Source: Paracoccus sp. SMMA_5_TC
GTDB lineage: Bacteria; Pseudomonadota; Alphaproteobacteria; Rhodobacterales; Rhodobacteraceae
Reading direction: 5' to 3'
NCBI RefSeq assembly: GCF_009696685.2
Contig: NZ_CP102356.1
Location: 1-42,500, forward strand
DNA: 42,500 nucleotides
Positions 1 to 8,041 of this stretch are shown here, in pieces. Numbering within the stretch: position 1 is the stretch's first letter; each line of letters begins with the position of its first letter. The position numbers and the translations under genes were made by a program. The notes under the pieces are model-generated. The model made no database searches and was not told where the DNA came from. It worked only from the letters and a program-made list of their open reading frames with translations.

Positions 1-240
1 TTTCGCAACGACGACGAAAAGGGCCGCGCCCACAAGGCCGGTATCACCGATCTGGACCGAATCTATGCCCGCGACGAGCTGGTGACCGCCGATGTGATCT
101 TTGCCGCGACCGGCGTCACCAACGGCTCGATCGTGGCAGGCGTCAAGCGCGAGCCGCATTACCTGCAAACCGAAACCATCCTGATGCGGTCGAAAACCGG
201 ATCCGTGCGGCGGATGATCTATCGCAACCCGATCCGCTGA
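1..240 (+). CDS. glpX: Class II fructose-1,6-bisphosphatase, 3' end
   Basis: This is the last 79 codons of an open frame that enters from the left edge and stops with TGA. The visible protein resembles the C-terminal part of GlpX-type fructose-1,6-bisphosphatase: a segment reading VTADVIFAATGVTNGSIVAG is followed by a YLQTETILMRSKTGSVRRM tail. The family hydrolyses fructose-1,6-bisphosphate (often also sedoheptulose-1,7-bisphosphate) in gluconeogenesis and the Calvin cycle. The gene lies 49 bases before recJ on the same strand, a pairing I associate with Rhodobacterales genomes. The metal-binding and active-site half is outside the window, so activity cannot be judged. Confidence 0.88.
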   Translation, partial: FRNDDEKGRAHKAGITDLDRIYARDELVTADVIFAATGVTNGSIVAGVKREPHYLQTETILMRSKTGSVRRMIYRNPIR

Positions 241-289
241 TCGGCTCGACGGGCTTGCACCTGCGGCGGTCATGGGGGAATAAGCCCGC

Positions 290-2032
290 ATGACCGCTTT
301 TCTGTCCGTGCAATCGTCGCTGACCGGCCGCCTGTGGCGCGGCCCCGAACCGGCGCTGGAGCGCGCCGCCGAGGCGCTGGCTCGCGACGCCCGCCTGCCG
401 CTGCCGGTCAGCCGTATCCTGGCCGCGCGCGGCGTGCCGGCGCACGAGGCGCCGCTGTTTCTCGACCCCAAGTTGCGCGACCTGCTGCCCGATCCGCTGG
501 TCCTGCGTGACATGGATCTGGCCGCGCGGCGCCTGGTCTCGGCGGTGACGGATCGTCAGCGCATCGCCATTTTCGCCGATTACGATGTCGATGGCGGGGC
601 CTCGGCCGCGCTGCTACTGGATTGGCTGCGCCGCCAGGGCCATGACGCGACCCTGTATATCCCGGACCGCATCGACGAGGGTTACGGCCCCAACGCCCCT
701 GCCATGCAGGCGCTGGCCCGCGATCACCAGCTGATCGTCTGTGTCGATTGCGGCACCCTCAGCCACGAGGCGCTGGCCGCGGCCGCACCGCGCGATGTCA
801 TCGTGCTGGACCACCATCAGGGCGGCGAAACCCTGCCGCCGGCGCTGGCCGTGGTCAATCCCAACCGCGCCGACGAGGACGGCAGCCTGGGCCATCTGTG
901 CGCAGCCGGGGTGGTGTTCCTGACCCTGGTGCAATGCAACCGCCTCTTGCGCCAGGCCGGGCGGTCGCAGCCCGATCTGGTGCCGCTGCTGGATCTGGTG
1001 GCACTGGCAACCGTGGCCGATGTGGCCCCGCTGGTGGGGGTCAACCGCGCCTTTGTCCGCCAGGGCCTGGTCATCATGGCCCGGCGCGAGCGTCCCGGCC
1101 TGGTGGCGCTGTCCGATGTGGCGCGGCTGGATTCGGCGCCGAACAGCTTTCACCTGGGTTTCCTGCTGGGGCCGCGGATCAATGCCGGCGGCCGCGTCGG
1201 CCGCGCCGATCTGGGCGCGCAATGCCTGTCCAGCACCGACCCGCGTCAGGCCGAACGTCTGGCGGCGGAACTGGACCAGCTGAACCGCGACCGCCGCGCC
1301 ATCGAGGCCGCCGTCCGCGACGAGGCCCTGGCCCAGGTCGAGGCGCGCGGCAACACCGGGCTTGCCTGGGCCGCCGGTCAGGGCTGGCACCCGGGCGTGG
1401 TCGGCATTGTCGCCGCCCGGGTGAAAGAGGCGACGCAACTGCCTTCGGTGGTCATCGGGGTCGAAAACGGTATCGGCAAGGGCTCGGCACGCTCGGTCGC
1501 GGGCGTCGACCTGGGCCGTGCCATTCAGCGGCTGGCGCGGGAAGGCCTGCTGCTGAAGGGCGGCGGGCACGCCATGGCCGCCGGCCTGACCGTCGAGGAA
1601 GCCTTGATTCCCGAGGCCATGGCGCGGCTTGCCGAACTGTTGCAACGCGAGATGTCCGACCGGCCGTGCATCGGCGAGCTGCGCATTTCCGGACTGCTGG
1701 ACCCGGCCGCGGCCACGGTCGAGCTGATGCACATGCTGGAACGCGCGGGCCCCTTTGGCCAGGCCGCGCCGGCGCCGCGCTTCGCCTTTGCCAATCAGCT
1801 GATCGACAGCGCCGGAACCATGGGCGACAATCACCTGCGCCTGCGCTTTCGCAGCCCCGGCAGCCCGACCCTGGATGCCGTGGCCTGGGGGGCGATGGCG
1901 ACACCTCTGGGCACGGGCCTGCTCTCGGCTAAGGGGCGACGCTTTCACCTGGCGGGCAAGCTGGAGCTGTCGCAATGGGGCGGGCGCGAGCGGGTGCGGC
2001 TGCGCCTTGAGGATGCAGCGCCGGCGGCCTGA
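290..2032 (+). CDS. recJ: Single-stranded-DNA-specific 5'-3' exonuclease RecJ
   Basis: A 580-residue DHH-superfamily nuclease, a normal length for RecJ. It degrades single-stranded DNA 5' to 3' in RecF-pathway recombination, mismatch repair and base-excision repair. Visible motifs: FADYDVDG at residues 95-102 (motif I, metal binding), CVDCG near 151, DHH at 174-176 followed by QGG, and a DHHA1 domain with the glycine-rich GGGHAMAAGL near 424. An OB-like C-terminal region follows. The ATG at 290 is chosen because a GGGGGAA run lies 8-15 bases upstream. The gene is codirectional with glpX and is followed by tRNA-Glu. Confidence 0.95.
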   Translation: MTAFLSVQSSLTGRLWRGPEPALERAAEALARDARLPLPVSRILAARGVPAHEAPLFLDPKLRDLLPDPLVLRDMDLAARRLVSAVTDRQRIAIFADYDVDGGASAALLLDWLRRQGHDATLYIPDRIDEGYGPNAPAMQALARDHQLIVCVDCGTLSHEALAAAAPRDVIVLDHHQGGETLPPALAVVNPNRADEDGSLGHLCAAGVVFLTLVQCNRLLRQAGRSQPDLVPLLDLVALATVADVAPLVGVNRAFVRQGLVIMARRERPGLVALSDVARLDSAPNSFHLGFLLGPRINAGGRVGRADLGAQCLSSTDPRQAERLAAELDQLNRDRRAIEAAVRDEALAQVEARGNTGLAWAAGQGWHPGVVGIVAARVKEATQLPSVVIGVENGIGKGSARSVAGVDLGRAIQRLAREGLLLKGGGHAMAAGLTVEEALIPEAMARLAELLQREMSDRPCIGELRISGLLDPAAATVELMHMLERAGPFGQAAPAPRFAFANQLIDSAGTMGDNHLRLRFRSPGSPTLDAVAWGAMATPLGTGLLSAKGRRFHLAGKLELSQWGGRERVRLRLEDAAPAA

Positions 2033-2071
2033 CCGCGGACAAAAAACTTTGCCCAAGGATGCTTTTTCCGC

Positions 2072-2099
2072 TTGCGGGCATCGCGCCAAGGCCCTAAAC
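2072..2099 (+). promoter_or_regulatory. Possible promoter of tRNA-Glu
   Basis: TTGCGG at 2072-2077 and CTAAAC at 2094-2099 are separated by 16 bases and lie about 40 bases before the tRNA. They resemble a sigma-70 -35/-10 pair. This is motif matching only. Confidence 0.35.
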
Positions 2100-2140
2100 A
2101 CCGCCCACGCCGCAGCGCATAGGCTGCGCGACGCCTCAGT

Positions 2141-2215
2141 GGCCCGTTCGTCTATCGGTTAGGACGTCAGGTTTTCAACCTGAAAAGAGGGGTTCGACTC
2201 CCCTACGGGCTGCCA
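2141..2215 (+). tRNA. tRNA-Glu (anticodon UUC)
   Basis: A complete cloverleaf can be folded by eye. The acceptor stem pairs GGCCCGT with ACGGGCT, giving a G-U pair at 1-72. The D arm contains GGTTAGGAC. The anticodon stem TCAGG/CCTGA encloses the loop TTTTCAA with anticodon TTC. The T arm AGGGG-TTCGACT-CCCCT is followed by discriminator G and an encoded CCA. The accessory-looking stretch that follows suggests the tRNA may have served as an integration site, but I found no duplicated 3' end elsewhere in the window. Confidence 0.95.
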
Positions 2216-2412
2216 CTTTTATCAATAATTATCTGATTTTATTGAAGAATATTCAGCGCCTCGTGCTTTGCCTAAGCAATGTCTAACGCGCGCCGACCCG
2301 TCAAAGCGCCCTGATCGGGTCGAAAACGATCACGGAAGGTGAAGTCGCGGCGCTTCTTGGATGCCCACCGGTGCCCTGCTAGACTGCAACGACGGCAAGA
2401 AGAAGTGCGCAT

Positions 2413-2556
2413 ATGGACATTGACCGAAACACGCTGGACGCACTGAGTGCCGCAGGGATCAGCCTTGTCGCTTCGGTTGAAGGGCCGTGGGGCGGGATTA
2501 CGGTTGAACTTGCGCCCGGTGATGTTGAAACCTTCCTGCAAGACCGCGACGAATAG
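2413..2556 (+). CDS. Small hypothetical protein, 47 aa
   Basis: A short open frame starting MDIDRNTLDALSAAGISLVA and ending in a charged QDRDE. It is rich in acidic residues, with no signal peptide, membrane segment or motif I recognise. It is codirectional with, and 18 bases before, the next small gene and 26 bases before a third in total order, so the three could form one transcript. GAAGTGC upstream is only a weak ribosome site. The composition is less GC-rich than the flanks, as in a phage or island cargo gene. It may not be a real gene. Confidence 0.4.
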   Translation: MDIDRNTLDALSAAGISLVASVEGPWGGITVELAPGDVETFLQDRDE

Positions 2557-2574
2557 TTCGCCAGAAAGAACGGT

Positions 2575-2772
2575 GTGTTGAAGCCGCAGTATCGGGATTG
2601 GCTTACGACACGCGGCGAACCCCGTTGCTGCGCGATGACCGCGAAGGGCGAACGCTGCAAGAACTCGGTGAGCGGCGGGATACAGCGACCGCTTGAGGTT
2701 TGGTTGCAAGAAGATGGCGGGTTCTGCCATGTTCACGGCGGGCTAACCAGCAAGGAAGCGCGGCGGCGATAG
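2575..2772 (+). CDS. Small Cys/His zinc-finger-like protein
   Basis: A 65-residue protein from a GTG start; an earlier or later start is possible because there is no clear ribosome site. The visible pattern is CC-A-M-T-x(2)-G-x(2)-CKN, then about 20 residues on, C-x(2)-H-x-G. This arrangement (C-x-T-x-x-G-x-x-C...C-x-x-H) resembles small predicted zinc-binding proteins of the DUF5763 type, often found in phages and islands. The role is unknown. It lies in the tRNA-Glu-adjacent patch between two other tiny ORFs on the same strand. The family match is from memory of the motif, not from a search. Confidence 0.5.
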   Translation: MLKPQYRDWLTTRGEPRCCAMTAKGERCKNSVSGGIQRPLEVWLQEDGGFCHVHGGLTSKEARRR

Positions 2773-2781
2773 GAAAACAAC

Positions 2782-2970
2782 ATGACGGATGAACGCGAAG
2801 AAATCCTTCTAGATGTCGCGCGGATGATTTGGCAGCGGGGCATTACGATTGCTGACTTCTATCAAGCACTAGGCGTTGATCTGGACGACCTGCAGCACAG
2901 CGACCCGAACGACGTTGTGACGGAACTTTCGGGCATATTCATAGGCTGGCAGAACCCGCCTACGAAATAA
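2782..2970 (+). CDS. Small hypothetical protein, 62 aa
   Basis: An acidic, probably helical 62-residue protein (start MTDEREEILLDVARMIWQRG) with no recognisable domain. It begins 9 bases after the zinc-finger-like gene, and AGGAAAACA before the ATG is a usable ribosome site, so translation is plausible. It is likely cotranscribed with the two preceding ORFs. Function unknown. Confidence 0.5.
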   Translation: MTDEREEILLDVARMIWQRGITIADFYQALGVDLDDLQHSDPNDVVTELSGIFIGWQNPPTK

Positions 2971-3149
2971 GAAGACCCCGGCAGGAAGGACAACGGGGGC
3001 CAGTGAGGGTATCGACGCCCAAGACCGCCCTTTTATCAGCCCTTCCCGCGCACAATGGATATCGAAATCAGCAGAAAGGGCCGATCCTATGTCACGTCAC
3101 GGGCAGCATCCGGCCCAAGCGCAGCTGTTGGTTCGGGGTCGGGGCAGGA

Positions 3150-3459
3150 TCCGTCCCGCACACAGGCGCGGCGGCCTTTCCGGGCAGCCTGGTTGCCGCC
3201 GAACGGTTGCTCGCGGCCCGGGCCCGACATGTCGACTGCTTTCGCGAAGCGTGGCGCGGCAAAGGATGCGACCCTGCATCCCGGAGTGGAAGTCGCGCGG
3301 CAAGGCCGTTCGATACGACATGCGGCGGAACCGGATCGCGAGATCATTTCGGCAAGTCTGAGTTCTGGCGCAGGATCGCCAGGCGCTGTGAAAGCTGCAC
3401 CAACGAAAGCCTCCGCCCTCGCGCTGACCGCGACCGTCATCCTCGGCTTTGATAATCAA
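3150..3459 (+). pseudogene. IS5-family transposase relic (IS427-like C-terminus)
   Basis: No single frame is intact, but reading across three frames recovers the C-terminal half of an IS5-family (IS427 group) DDE transposase. HTGAAAFPGSL and CFREAWRGKG are in one frame up to about 3266. RPCIPEWKSRGKAVRYDMRR continues at 3266-3350 in a second. FGKSEFWRRIARRCESCTN follows at about 3345-3405, back in the first. SALALTATVILGF at about 3412-3450 is in a third. The order matches the family's GAA, CIP-RKSRGKAVRYDKRR, NRIE-MFGRLKDWRR and SAIALAATVIFW blocks. At least three frameshifts and the missing N-terminal half make it non-functional. It ends just before a CTAG that forms the stop of the next gene, so an insertion may have occurred there. 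Confidence 0.75.
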
Positions 3460-3471
3460 CGAGCCCGGAAC

Positions 3472-4092
3472 CTAGCCATCGGCCAAGGTCTGGCGGGCGC
3501 GGCGGACCATGCCGCGCAGATCGTCAAGACTGTATTGACCAAAGGCGCCTTCATCACCGGCGATGAAACTGGGCGTGCCTGCGAGGCCCATATGATCCGC
3601 CAGGCGAAAGCTGGTGGTGATATGCTGTTCGATGCGGTCGGCCTGCATGTCACGCTGTAGCCGCGTCCAATCCAGACCCACCTGCTCTGCCGCCCTGCGC
3701 GCGGTGCCCAGATTGGCCATGCCCCGCTGTGAAAACAGCGCGCGATGCATCTGCCAGTATTTTCCCTGATCCAGCGCGGCCAGCGAGGCCCGCGCTGCCT
3801 CTTCGGAATCGGCACCGAATACTGGCCATTCCCGAAACACCACCCGCAGCCCCGGATCCGAACTGATCAGCCGGTGAATGGGATCGACCATCTTGCGACA
3901 AAACGGACAGTTGTAATCAAAGAACTCGGTCAGCGTCACATCCCCATCCGGATTGCCCAGCACGGGGGCATTGGGATCACGCTCAAGCGCCTTGCGCAGT
4001 TCCTCGGGCATTGGGTTATCGCGGGCGGCAAGCAGCCTGCTGGGCAGGATCAGAATTCCGGTGCTGGCGAGAAGAAAGTTTCGGCGGTGCAT
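3472..4092 (-). CDS. DsbA-family thiol:disulfide oxidoreductase, exported
   Basis: A 206-residue thioredoxin-fold protein. The N-terminus MHRRNFLLASTGILILPSRLLA is an export signal with an RR pair, possibly Tat. The active site CPFC is at residues 62-65 inside TEFFDYNCPFCRK, and the cis-Pro loop GTPSF is near 172, both typical of DsbA/DsbG-like proteins. The ATG at 4092 is preferred over one at 4155 because AAGGA lies about 8 bases upstream. It is on the same strand as soxD, about 220 bases downstream, beyond a likely terminator. It probably handles disulfides of periplasmic Sox proteins or cytochromes, which is inference. Its stop codon abuts the transposase relic. Confidence 0.8.
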   Translation of the reverse strand: MHRRNFLLASTGILILPSRLLAARDNPMPEELRKALERDPNAPVLGNPDGDVTLTEFFDYNCPFCRKMVDPIHRLISSDPGLRVVFREWPVFGADSEEAARASLAALDQGKYWQMHRALFSQRGMANLGTARRAAEQVGLDWTRLQRDMQADRIEQHITTSFRLADHMGLAGTPSFIAGDEGAFGQYSLDDLRGMVRRARQTLADG

Positions 4093-4259
4093 GAGATATC
4101 CTTGTCTGATTGCCGCCAGCCATACCCCATGCGGGACCGGCTGGATGTGCTTCAACGCCCAGCATGGCGATGCCGTTCACCCCAGGCCAGCCCATGAACA
4201 TCACGCTTGCGCCAGTTCGCGTCACGGCTGCGTTGACCGGCCACCCGACTGAAACTGAC

Positions 4260-4283
4260 GGGCCGCCGACAACGCGGCGGCCC
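4260..4283 (-). terminator. Hairpin after soxD
   Basis: GGGCCGCCG at 4260-4268 and CGGCGGCCC at 4275-4283 form a perfect 9-bp stem with a 6-base loop, 27 bases after the soxD stop. The T-tract on the minus strand is poor (GTCAGTTTCAG), so this is either a weak intrinsic terminator or an RNA 3'-end stabiliser. Confidence 0.6.
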
Positions 4284-4309
4284 GGTGGTGGCTTTATGTA
4301 TTTCGCTGG

Positions 4310-5008
4310 TCAGTCCACACTGGCGCCCGCAGGCGGATCGCCAGCATCGCCATCATTCGGCGTCACGTCCAGGACCGAGGCGTGCATGGTGATCTCGACC
4401 TTGTCCTTGCAGTTCTGCATGCAGGGTTCGGCAGAGAACACGGGATATTCGGTCTTGTCCCGGTCATCCACGATGAAGCCATCCGCATTCGGCATCTTGA
4501 TTTCGCCGAAATTCTCCTTGGAAAGCACGAAGTCCTCTTCGACCAGTCCGTTGGAATAAAGCAGATAAGCGGTAATGGCATAGGTGTCGTCGGGACTGAG
4601 GATCTGTGCATTGCCGAAGGGCATCGAGCGATGGACATAATCCCATACCGTGGACAAATGCGGCCAATAGCTGCCGATCGTCTTTTCCGGATCCTCGCGA
4701 TCCAGGGTGCCTTCGCCGCCCGACAGCGCGGGCCAGTTGTCCAGGCCTTCGGCAAAATCGCCGTGGCACGAGGCGCAGTTTTCCAGATACAGTTCCTCGC
4801 CTGCCGAGACACTGCCCGAACCTTCGGGCAGACCTGTCCCGTCCGGGCTGACATCCAGGTTCCAGGCAGCAACCTCTTCGGGCAGCGCGGGACGACCCAG
4901 ACCCAAGCGTGCGGTCGCCTCTTGCCCGTCGGCGGTCTGCTGCTGCGCAAGCGCGGGCGCCGCAGCGACGGCGATCAGCAGGGCGGTAGCGTTAAGAAAC
5001 TTCGACAT
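4310..5008 (-). CDS. soxD: Sulfur dehydrogenase cytochrome subunit SoxD, single-heme form
   Basis: A 232-residue periplasmic c-type cytochrome that accepts electrons from SoxC when SoxY-bound sulfane sulfur is oxidised. A Sec signal (cleavage near ALAQ, residues 19-22) is followed by one heme site, CASCH at 78-82, with a likely Met ligand in SMPFG near 130. A C-terminal PCMQNC segment (195-200) and SVLDVTP match the linker region of Paracoccus SoxD. The protein then ends: the second heme domain known from P. pantotrophus SoxD (about 380 residues) is absent. The start overlaps soxC by 17 bases, so the two are translationally coupled. Confidence 0.9.
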   Translation of the reverse strand: MSKFLNATALLIAVAAAPALAQQQTADGQEATARLGLGRPALPEEVAAWNLDVSPDGTGLPEGSGSVSAGEELYLENCASCHGDFAEGLDNWPALSGGEGTLDREDPEKTIGSYWPHLSTVWDYVHRSMPFGNAQILSPDDTYAITAYLLYSNGLVEEDFVLSKENFGEIKMPNADGFIVDDRDKTEYPVFSAEPCMQNCKDKVEITMHASVLDVTPNDGDAGDPPAGASVD

Positions 5009-6263
5009 TTTCCGCACTTCCGTCTTTCTTGATCCACCAGGTCTGGATGCCGTTGTTGTGATAGATCGAGTTTTCGCCCCGAATTTCGCGCAGGGCATCC
5101 TTGGTGGGCTGCACATAGCCCGTTTCGTCCACGGCCCGGGATTGCAGAAGCATTTCCTCGCCATTCCAGACGTGATCCAGATAGAATCTGGTCATGGCCA
5201 TGCGCACCCCAGGCTGTGCCAGACGCGCGGTCGTCCAGTTCTTGCCGCCATCGGTCGACACATCGACCCGGGTAATCGCACCGCGCCCCGACCAGGCGAG
5301 GCCGGTGATGACCAGCGGACCCGGACCGTGCTTGATACCGACCTGCGGGCTGGGCGCGGTGATGACGGATTTCGCATCCATCACCCAGGTCCATTTCCGG
5401 GAAATGCCATTGGCAAGGGTATCGGTGTATTTCGAGGTCTCTTCGCGGCTTTCGACCGGGCCGGCCATGACCTCGATCCGGCGCAGCCACTTGACCCACA
5501 TGTTGCCTTCCCAGCCCGGCACGACCAGCCGCGCCGGATAGCCGTGCTCCTTGCGCAGCGCCTCGCCATTCGCCTTGAAGGCCACCATCACATCGTCCAT
5601 GGCCTTTTCGATCGGCATCGAGCGCCCGTTCGACGACGCATCCGCGCCCTCGACATAGATCCATTTGCCTTCCGGTTTCACGCCCGCTTCCGCCAACAGC
5701 GTTTTCAGCGGCACGCCCACATATTCCATGTTGTGGATCATGCCATGCGTGAACTGTGATCCGTTCAGCTGAGCGCCCGCCCATTCCATGCCGCTGTTGG
5801 CAGCACATTCGCAGAAATAGACGCCCTGGCTGCGGGGAAAGCGTTCCAGATCCTCATAGGTGAATACCAGCTCGCGATCGACCAGTCCGTTGATCATCAA
5901 GCGATAATCCGGCTTGGCAAGTTCGATCGCGCCGGAATGGTGTCGTTCAAAGGCACATCCTGCCGGGGTTATGGTGCCGTCCAGCTGGTGGATTGGGGTG
6001 AAGTTGATCGAGCTGATGGTGTCGGCCGTCAACCAGGGGACGTTGCGCCGGATCACATCCGATTCGAAATGGATCGGCAGCCCGTATGGCGTGGCATCGA
6101 CCCCGTCACCCCAATAGCGCGCCCAGTCCTGAACCTCGGTGATCAGCGGATCAGGCGTTCCCTCGGCCCGCGCCATGGTCACGGCAGCAGGCAAGGCAAC
6201 CCCTGCGGCCAGGCCGGCCCGCATGAAGCCGCGGCGGCTTGTCATTCCCGGTTTGTAGGTCAT
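4992..6263 (-). CDS. soxC: Sulfur dehydrogenase molybdenum subunit SoxC
   Basis: A 423-residue sulfite-oxidase-family molybdoenzyme, full length. With SoxD it forms Sox(CD)2, which oxidises the SoxY-bound sulfane sulfur and releases six electrons per thiosulfate. Export is by Tat: TSRRGFMRAG at residues 8-17. FERHH at 105-109 and CECAANSG at 151-158 mark the molybdopterin region, with C153 the expected Mo ligand. The C-terminal half carries the dimerisation domain. The ATG at 6263 has an excellent GGGAGG site. The gene follows soxB by 13 bases and overlaps soxD. Presence of soxCD predicts full oxidation of thiosulfate to sulfate without stored sulfur globules. Confidence 0.97.
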   Translation of the reverse strand: MTYKPGMTSRRGFMRAGLAAGVALPAAVTMARAEGTPDPLITEVQDWARYWGDGVDATPYGLPIHFESDVIRRNVPWLTADTISSINFTPIHQLDGTITPAGCAFERHHSGAIELAKPDYRLMINGLVDRELVFTYEDLERFPRSQGVYFCECAANSGMEWAGAQLNGSQFTHGMIHNMEYVGVPLKTLLAEAGVKPEGKWIYVEGADASSNGRSMPIEKAMDDVMVAFKANGEALRKEHGYPARLVVPGWEGNMWVKWLRRIEVMAGPVESREETSKYTDTLANGISRKWTWVMDAKSVITAPSPQVGIKHGPGPLVITGLAWSGRGAITRVDVSTDGGKNWTTARLAQPGVRMAMTRFYLDHVWNGEEMLLQSRAVDETGYVQPTKDALREIRGENSIYHNNGIQTWWIKKDGSAENVEVS

Positions 6264-6276
6264 ACCGTGACCTCCC

Positions 6277-7968
6277 TTATAGTCCCTTGATGTCGATGCG
6301 CGACACGGCTGCGCCGGCCTGTGCCGCGCCGGTCTTGCGGATATGCTCTTCAACCACGTCCCAAATCTGCGGCCCTTCGGTGCCTTCGTTGACCGAGGCC
6401 CAGCCACCGACGACATAGCTGCGCGACGGCTCGATCGGGCTGTCATCCGCGATCAGCCGCAGCTCGCTGATGCGGCTGCCCATCGCGGCATTCGGATCGA
6501 TACTGTAGGCCAGTCCCCCCACCCGCACCATGTCACCGCCCTGCTGGTAATAGGGATCGGGATTGAAGATGTTGTCGGCCACATCCTCCATGACGGTCTT
6601 GAGCATCTCGCCGGTCATCTCGGTGCGATAGCATTGGCCATAGGTCATCGAGGTGACCGAATGAATATCCTCGCGGGTAATGTCTCCCGGCAGGACCGAG
6701 GCCCCCCAGCGAACCCCCGGAGACAGGGCGATCTGGGCATCGCGTTCCTCCAGAATGGCGCGACAGATCAGGTCGTCCCAGGTGCCGTTGAAATTGCCGC
6801 GCCGATACAACAGATGATCGGTCTGGCCGATGACGGTTTCCAGATCCGCCTTGTAGGGCGCGCGGATATCGTCGATCAGCGCCGCCATTTCCGCATCTGG
6901 AGAGATCACGTCCGAAAAGATCGGGATAAGCTTGTGACGAAAGCCCATCATCCGGCCGCCCTGCACATCCAGATCGACCCGGCTGACGAACTTGCCGTGG
7001 CTGCCCGAGGCGACAATGATGGTTTCACCCACCAGAACCGGCTCGGGAATGGCATCATGGGTATGACCCGACAGGATCACATCGATACCCTTGACCCGGC
7101 TGGCCATCTTGTGATCGACGTCAAAGCCGTTGTGGGAAAGGCAGACGACCAGATCGACCTTCTGGCCGCGCAGCTCGTCCACGACCTGCTGCATGCGCTC
7201 TTCGCGGATGCCAAAGCTGTATTCGGGGAACATCCATTTGGGGTTGGCGATGGGCAGATAGGGGAATGCCTGACCGATCACGCCGATAGCCAGATCCCCT
7301 TTCTGGAAGATCTTGTAGGGCTCGAACGCGGGCTCATCCCATTCCGCGTCATAGATGTTCGCGCCCAGAAAGGGAAAATTGCACTGTTCGATCAGTTCCT
7401 GCACCCGATCGGTGCCAAAGGTGAATTCCCAATGGCTGGACATGGCATCCACGCCCAGGAGGTTCTGCACGCGAACCATGTCCTCGCCCCGCGTCTGCAG
7501 GCTGGTATAGCTGCCGTGCCAGGTGTCCCCGCCATCCAGCAGAATGGAATCGGGACGTGCGGCACGGATCGCCTTGACCACGGTCGCAATGCGGTCAAAG
7601 CCGCCCATGCGGCCATAGGTCCGGGCCAGCGCCTCGAAATCCGGATAGGTCAGGGCATAGGCCTCGGGACTGCCGGGGGTAATGCCGAACATCTTCTGAA
7701 AGGTTTCGCCGACCACATGAGGCACGCGACCTGCGGCTTCGCCGACACCGATATTCGTGTCAGGTTCGCGGAACCAGACCGGACGCAGATGGGCATGGGC
7801 ATCGGTGACGTGAATCAGCGTCACATTCCCGAAATCGTCGAATTGCAGCAACTGATCCTGGGTCAACGCCTGCTGGGCCATGGCGCGGGACCAGTTCGAC
7901 ATGCCCAGTCCGGCCAGAATTGCCGAGGTGGCCAGCCCGGCCTGTAGAAATTCCCTGCGCGATGTCAC
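6277..7968 (-). CDS. soxB: Thiosulfohydrolase SoxB
   Basis: A 563-residue protein of the 5'-nucleotidase/calcineurin-like phosphoesterase superfamily. It hydrolyses the terminal sulfone of SoxY-cysteine S-thiosulfonate to sulfate in the periplasm, using two Mn ions. The N-terminus SRREFLQAG is a Tat signal. Metal-site motifs: DAHAH at 56-60, GGDTWHG at 146-152, SHWEF at 178-182, LSHNG at 277-281 and SGHTHD at 300-305. A GTG start at 7968 is preferred because GAGG lies six bases upstream; an ATG at 7998 would add ten residues that overlap an AT-rich candidate operator. It is fifth in the soxXYZABCD operon. Confidence 0.96.
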   Translation of the reverse strand: MTSRREFLQAGLATSAILAGLGMSNWSRAMAQQALTQDQLLQFDDFGNVTLIHVTDAHAHLRPVWFREPDTNIGVGEAAGRVPHVVGETFQKMFGITPGSPEAYALTYPDFEALARTYGRMGGFDRIATVVKAIRAARPDSILLDGGDTWHGSYTSLQTRGEDMVRVQNLLGVDAMSSHWEFTFGTDRVQELIEQCNFPFLGANIYDAEWDEPAFEPYKIFQKGDLAIGVIGQAFPYLPIANPKWMFPEYSFGIREERMQQVVDELRGQKVDLVVCLSHNGFDVDHKMASRVKGIDVILSGHTHDAIPEPVLVGETIIVASGSHGKFVSRVDLDVQGGRMMGFRHKLIPIFSDVISPDAEMAALIDDIRAPYKADLETVIGQTDHLLYRRGNFNGTWDDLICRAILEERDAQIALSPGVRWGASVLPGDITREDIHSVTSMTYGQCYRTEMTGEMLKTVMEDVADNIFNPDPYYQQGGDMVRVGGLAYSIDPNAAMGSRISELRLIADDSPIEPSRSYVVGGWASVNEGTEGPQIWDVVEEHIRKTGAAQAGAAVSRIDIKGL

Positions 7969-7982
7969 TTCAACCTCATCAT

Positions 7983-8002
7983 ATTCGCATATTTGCACAT
8001 AT
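7983..8002. promoter_or_regulatory. Weak candidate SoxR site before soxB
   Basis: ATTCGCATATTTGCACATAT resembles the two candidate SoxR operators at 10393-10412 and 12935-12954 (11 of the 14 positions those two share). It sits in the soxA-soxB gap, just before the GTG start of soxB. An internal promoter or operator is possible. This is pattern matching only. Confidence 0.3.
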
Positions 8003-8041
8003 CGAGCGCACTGATCCGCCGCGCCGAAGCGCGGCGGTCAT

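Noticed and set aside
614..2101. Open frame of about 495 codons opposite recJ
   Set aside because: RecJ motifs are intact on the plus strand; the minus-strand product is Gln/Arg-rich without motifs.
2111..2128. CGCAGC/GCTGCG hairpin between recJ and tRNA-Glu
   Set aside because: The stem is only 6 bp with no T-tract, and it lies in the tRNA leader, so I did not call it a terminator.
6343..7947. Open frame of about 534 codons opposite soxB
   Set aside because: It is a shadow of soxB, which has every metal-site motif.
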